From contig NC_090723.1 in the NCBI RefSeq assembly GCF_040954835.1, forward strand, positions 8,752,001 to 8,816,000: a DNA stretch of 64,000 nucleotides. The letters run 5' to 3'. A model generated the notes under the pieces. That model saw only the letters and a list, made by a program, of their open reading frames with translations, was not told the DNA's origin and searched no databases. This DNA is from Lepisosteus oculatus (Eukaryota > Chordata > Actinopteri > Semionotiformes > Lepisosteidae). Position numbers and translations under genes: made by a program. Positions 58,596 through 64,000 of this stretch are shown here, in pieces (position 1 is the stretch's first letter; each line of letters opens with the position of its first letter).

Positions 58596-60895
58596 GGGCA
58601 GAGAGCAAGAGCATAGCGTGGCACCAACATACCCGTCACCTTGACAACTGAACTCTCACCCAGGAAGTAAACGGAGCCTACCACTCCGGACGGTTGGAAG
58701 AGACCAGTCTCCAAAGTCACTGTGCAGCCCTCCTGACTGGCTGACCTCATAGGAAATCACACGGTAGCTTAGAAGGCCTCACATTCACAAGGAACAAACC
58801 TGCCGCTAGAAAGAACGCAGACATTTGTCCAAGCCGAAGTTAAAAATGGGACAGCAAACTGTTTGCTTATCGTTACATTGTCAACCACTGGCATTTTTAA
58901 TTTCCCAGAGCTGAGGGATCATTTTATTAATGTTTTTTTTTTAATCTAAGCAGAGCTTTGAGTTAAAGCCTTCATGTTACCTTGCGTGAGCAGTGCAGGG
59001 ACAGGCAGGGTGGCTGTTCGGCTCCGCGGTTCTGTCTGCGCCGCTTCGGAGAGGCAGGGGGTAGTGAACTTCTGAACGCCAGCAGCCAGAAAGTGCCGAA
59101 GGCCGGCGGACGCTGGCCTGTTGTGGGGGCGTTTCGGACCCGATGGGATCCGCGCTCAAGCCGGTTAAGGGGAGGACGGAGGTTAGCGTCTTTGTGAGCG
59201 GACCACAGCTCAGCTCTTGCGGAGGCAGAGGAAGGAGTCTGACCCAGACAGGTTCCGCCTTGCCAGCCCGCTTTTTTACCTGAGTGAAGATGTTTTATTT
59301 CTGCGATGATCTGTGGTTTTTAGGTTTTAGCAGTTTGTCTTTTTATCAGCTCTGGGCTTGGGTTTCTGCATAAAGATTTTGTTTGTTTGTTTTTCTGTTT
59401 GTTTCAAAGGGGAGATCCTGGTGCCTTGTGGCGCCGTAATTCTCAGAATGTACTGTAAAACGCAGCCAAAGAAGTCACTTCTGGTGTGGTGGTGGTCTTG
59501 GAAACCAAGTCACACTTGGCAGTAGGCGGGTGCCTACCCTTCAGTCTGCCAGTCCTCTCCTGCTAATTCCAGAAAAGCAGGCAGGTGGAGGGTTTGAGGT
59601 CAGTTGTGTAGAATATCCATCACCTCCGCTCCCTCTGTGTCTGGAAGTGGTGCCGGTTCATCTCGTAGTGCAAGCAGAAACTGAACGGGCTTTTCTCCTG
59701 CAACGCAAACGCCAGCCTACTGCCACACCAGCACGTGACCTGAGTTGCCATAGGTCGTGGTATTGATTTCTAAAGCTACAACACTTGTGGACTTTACATG
59801 GAATTATGTTTTTGCACAGGTGTTTGATTGCCAGTATTGATGCTCCACTGTTGTAAAATCTGTTTCACAAGGTGTTTGAGATTGTTGGTTATTCACTAGA
59901 CCTTTCTGGGTGCAGCCTAAGCTGTTTCAGAGTCCCAAGTCTATTATCAATGCAATTATTTTTTTGTTTTTAGAAGTGAGTGTGCTTGGAAATAATCGTG
60001 TGCAAATTAAGAGTGCTAAATATTCAGTTCTGGGGCATTTAGCCTTCCTGATGGAAGTGTACTGATTGATGCTATTCCAGATTTCAGATAGCAGGGACCT
60101 TGCTCTTCTGGAAATGGGGGGCTTCTTATGCACAGTTGCCTGAAAGTTTCACAGCAGTTCCACTCCCCTCTCCTGTGGTCCTTGTGCCAGCTGGAGTTCT
60201 TGCAGTTCGGATTGGAGGTGGGGGAGACCGTAATCAAACAGCCACTAGGCTTGACAACTGCCACCTTGTGTCTGGGTGTTAGCTGAAGTAAATTACACTT
60301 CCCTTATGGGCTGCAGTAAGATGGGGTGTGTGTTCCTAGGTGTGTAAGGCAAGTCTAATGGTGACTTTATTGGCTTAGCACACAAATCCCTTTTGCGGGC
60401 TGGCATACAATGGAGATTGATTAAATGCCTGTACAATGAACTGTTGTGCAGTAGGGTAACGTGGGGACAGGCCCTTAGAAAGTAGAGGAGCTTCAGCCTC
60501 TTTCTTAGCAAAGAAGTGGAGCCATTTTTGCTCAAATGCTTAAGAAAGAGGCTCTATAGCACAACACCCCGCAAGCTGCTACACACAAACAAGCTTTAAT
60601 AAATGTGGTTTCATTCGAAGTTGAAGTTAAAGTTTGTCTTTATTCTGCTATGTCCTTTCATTCCACACCCCGCTGTGTTTGAGAGAGAGAGGTGTGTTCT
60701 GGAGCTGGAGAAGACCCTGTTGTAAGAGCCAGCGTCGGTACCAGATTGCTATACATTTTTTTTTAAGGAGGTTCTCATTTCACTTTTAATGTATATTTTG
60801 AAATTTCATATTTTTGTAATGGATTTTTGAAGTGGGGGGGAGGGAAATACTTGTAGAAAACCATAAGCTAATAAAGAAATACGTTGGAAAGAAAA
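58596..60895 (+). other. pdk2: pdk2 3'UTR with two polyadenylation signals
   Basis: No exon or repeat-family insertion seen between the stop and the signals. AATAAA occurs at 60,598–60,603 and again at 60,870–60,875, the second followed by an ATTTTTGTAATGG-containing U-rich neighbourhood upstream and GT-rich sequence downstream. Two alternative 3' ends about 270 bp apart are predicted. Boundary is approximate. Confidence 0.6.
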
Positions 60896-63800
60896 GTGTG
60901 GAGTTGTTTTCTGCTAGCGCCGGTAGCTCGGAGAGAGTGGCGCCACCTATGGGCGGATCAACACCGTTTCCTCAATTGAGAGCCAGGTGCTGCCAGGTCA
61001 GACTGGTTTTGCCTGCAAGTCCACCAGCCCTGGTCACAGACCAGGCCCCCTAAGTGCCGAGACATCACAGAATCAGGTTACAAGATGGTAATCTAGTAGC
61101 AACTAATAACCTGCAGCTCTTGTTTTAGCAGCTCTTTAAAAGCAGGACCATTTTTAACACCGATGCAGCCATGCTGTATGTACCCCTTTATACATTTCCA
61201 GTTGGTAGCTGCGCCAACTTGTGTATGTTGTAAAGAGAAGAGACAACGTTTTGGCTGTGGAGTCTTCTTCAGCATGGAATAAACTTTTACACATTTCCTC
61301 TCTTTATCCAAGGTAAAGATAAAGATACCTTTACCAGCCAGCCAGATACACATCGAGTGAGCTGAAACTAGTCGTGTTTTTGACGCAGTGAAATGTGACG
61401 AAGATCAATTCAGCAATACTCGGAGGGTAAGGACAGGTCAGGCGTTGGAGGCAGTAGATGAGTTTCTAATTCTACCACAGCCAAAGAAAACAGTGCTTTT
61501 GGGGCCTTTGAACTGTTTCCACACACACACCACACTGCCAATCGCTTCAAGTTCAGCACCCCTCCAGTCCAATGTACTCTGAACCAGGTCTGGTTATTTC
61601 CCAACCTGCAGAAAATGTCCTCGTCTTACTCCCGTTGATCATCTCTGACAGCTTTTTTTTTTTCCTTTGATGAGGCATTTCTCAAGTTAACGCACACAGC
61701 TGCTGATTAATGTTCTCAGGAACAATGGCACACTAATGCCTTTCAATGAGAAACTCAAAACAAGCTGAAATGAGGCAGAAATACATTTAAACCTAAAACA
61801 GGTGGCACTTTTTTTTTTATACAAAGGGGTTGTGCGGAGTCTGGAACAAGCTACCCTGCCACATTGTCAAAGCTGGATGAAATCCCAGTCAATCGGAAGT
61901 CCAGGTCTGTGCGCCCTGCAGTAAACAGTTTGGAAAACTTGAGCTTGACTTTTCACATGCATATCTGACTTCTCCATAGGAATCTAAACATTCAACATTT
62001 CTGAGTGCATTTCACATCACATCGAATCTGTAACTTCATTATAGTCTGTTGTTAGGATGAAACTGAAAACTGGGGTGTTGTCAGCATAGATCTGGATGAC
62101 CAGGAGCTGTTGTTGATAGTATAATTCACCCTATAAATCTTAGCATGAGCGTTCTGCTTAACGTTTGTGCGTCACCATCTGCTGTTGTACGTACGGAAGA
62201 GATAAAGGGATAGAATGCATGGAGAACTGCAGAAAAATAGCACAAGCTTTGCTCAATCAAGTCCCCCGGAGAACAGGACTCACCCCAGCCTTTGAGTCTC
62301 AGCTCTGGTTAATAAAAAACCTGAGGTCTCTGGGCTGAAATCCCAGAGTTCCTCCTTCTGGAAAGTTGGCAGGCTGGTGTAGCACAGACAGGGCGTGACA
62401 GTGCTGTGTAACTGAAGCTTGGAAGGGTACCTCATCACTTCTATTGATCCCTCCACTCATTTGTCCCAGCTGCCCATCCTACTGATCTGTAGTCACACGT
62501 AGTTCTCCAGCGCTGCATTGCCCCACCACTTCCCATCCCTGCTCTGTGGTTGCTGTGACGGATTGCAATGCAAAGCGATCTGAAAAGTGGCTCCACTACG
62601 CCCTCTATGTCCCAGTAGCACCACCGCAAGAGCTCGCTGCCAAGTGGGTGCAGAGGTCGTCTCACGGTCAACACTGAATCACACGTTCTAACTGGTTTCC
62701 TCAGGAGAGAAAAGCACGACGTGCACCCCCCTGCAGCTGGCCACTGTCCTGCAGTGTCCAGGTTTAAACAGCAACATCGCAACAACATCAACAACCACGA
62801 GGACATCCTCTCCTCTGCATCACTCCTGTTTCTAATAAAAGAAGGGTGACCAGGAGCTGCAGCAGGAACCTTTAAGAGCTCTGGCCCACCTCGTCCTCAC
62901 TTGCTCAAACAAGGCTCAGTGATAAAACAGCAGCATCACGCTGGAGGCTGGCGGCTCATCAGGCTCGAGTCGAACCCGGTTTCTGTAATGGAAAATGGAC
63001 TGAGGCTTCTTCTATTGGATGGGACCCTAGGATGTCAAAGGGTTGCTTCCAGCAAGCTGGTACCCATCTATGCCTCTGGGTGAACAGGAACAAGTGGGGT
63101 GAAGTGCCTCAATCAAGGGCGCACACGGCACAGCCCTAACTCCCAACCTAGCTAGCCAGGCCATCGGTTTTATCCGGGGGGTTCACCATCTCTGCTGTGG
63201 CGACAGAGCCATAAGAACCCCCAAAACTATTTCAGGACAGGCAGACTGCCCCCCCACCCCGATCGATAGGCCTGCTTTGGAAGGTGGGTGTAGGAGCAAG
63301 ACCACCATGCTCTGGGTGGAAAGGCACACTGCCCAGCCCAGCACGTGCAGGATCAGTACCGGTACCCGACCGTGGTGGTGCTCATCTGCTTCAGACAGGC
63401 TAACCCAGCCTCGCTCTGTCATCCTACTGGATTTTCAACACAACAGGAGGGTGGGAAAACACGTTTACGAACCAGAGCCTCGGCCCGTGCACACCAGACA
63501 GCACATCTAAAGTGTCACAGCCCTGCTGCTGCTGCTCTTTCCACACTGGAACTTCAGAGACCGTCTTAGAGACACTTTTCCCCACAATGAATAAGCTACT
63601 TATAGACTCCCGTCTGAGGTCAGTTTCATGATTGACCAACCTATCTAAGAAGGGTTACAACTAAGAGATGTCCATTCTGCCCACTACACTACCAAACCGC
63701 TTATGTTATTAATCTTAAACAGTTTCTAAAAAGACGTCTGGAAACTGGTTTCAAAGACACGGCTGGGCAGCTTTTTTCAGATACCCACAATGCCTCCTGC

Positions 63801-64000
63801 TCTCGGTTTTGACTGCCCTTCTCCGTACAAAAGCCATGTGCAAACATGTGTGAATCTGGTACGTCATGCCCTGGTGATTTTGGCAAATGGTTCAAGGACG
63901 GGACAGGTGCAAAACACGAGGCTCTAGCACGCTGTGATCTGCCTAGACTTTCCTGTCCAGCAGCCTCCAGCTCGGGGAAAACAAGAGCGTGTGAGAGCTC
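60896..64000. other. Downstream intergenic sequence, no gene recognised
   Basis: Contains a degenerate Penelope-like terminal fragment at about 61.2 kb and fragments of the long dispersed repeat at 61.8 and 63.64–63.83 kb. The open frames present have no conserved motif that I can recognise. Confidence 0.6.
61190..61300 (-). mobile_element. Degenerate Penelope-like terminal fragment
   Basis: Reverse complement reads TTATTCCATGCTGAAGAAGA … CCACAGCCAAAACGTTGT, homologous to one arm of the palindrome at 53.8–54.0 kb. The GAAAC core motif is changed to AAAAC. Confidence 0.5.

Overview
The window is vertebrate nuclear DNA. Genes are split by GT–AG introns, and dispersed retroposons and microsatellites are abundant. 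The protein sequences and repeat families point to a ray-finned fish: SINEs with a 5S-rRNA-like head and an (ATT)n tail, tRNA-derived SINEs, and a long dispersed repeat I know from gar, bowfin, sturgeon and bichir-type genomes. A non-teleost actinopterygian such as a gar or bowfin is my best guess; species assignment is inference.

Two protein-coding genes can be supported, transcribed away from each other. On the minus strand is tbkbp1 (TBK1-binding protein 1, SINTBAD). Seven coding exons lie between 21,074 and 205, a probable first exon lies at about 34,732–35,205, and the 3' part of the gene runs off the left edge. Splice phases agree across all seven exons. The leftmost exon encodes the TBK1/IKKε-binding segment. 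On the plus strand is pdk2 (pyruvate dehydrogenase kinase 2), complete in 11 coding exons from 47,965 to 58,595. It encodes 408 residues and carries all the expected catalytic residues. A TATA-less, GC/CCAAT-box promoter lies upstream and a 2.3 kb 3'UTR ends at AATAAA signals near 60,600 and 60,870.

Layout: 1–35.2 kb is tbkbp1, mostly two introns of about 13 kb that hold SINEs, CpG-rich patches and a 51-bp minisatellite (32.9–33.5 kb). 35.2–47.7 kb is intergenic, with a 15-bp minisatellite (36.5–37.25 kb), several SINEs, a LINE 3' end and a Copia-like LTR (42.43–42.58 kb). 47.7–60.9 kb is pdk2. 60.9–64 kb has no recognisable gene.

The genes work in different pathways: tbkbp1 is an adaptor in innate antiviral TBK1/IKKε signalling, and pdk2 inhibits mitochondrial pyruvate dehydrogenase. 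Nothing in the sequence suggests co-regulation. I found no novel gene system. The most interesting non-genic signal is a 191-bp palindromic Penelope-like insertion in pdk2 intron 4, with perfect 15-bp target-site duplications and a hammerhead-ribozyme-like core.
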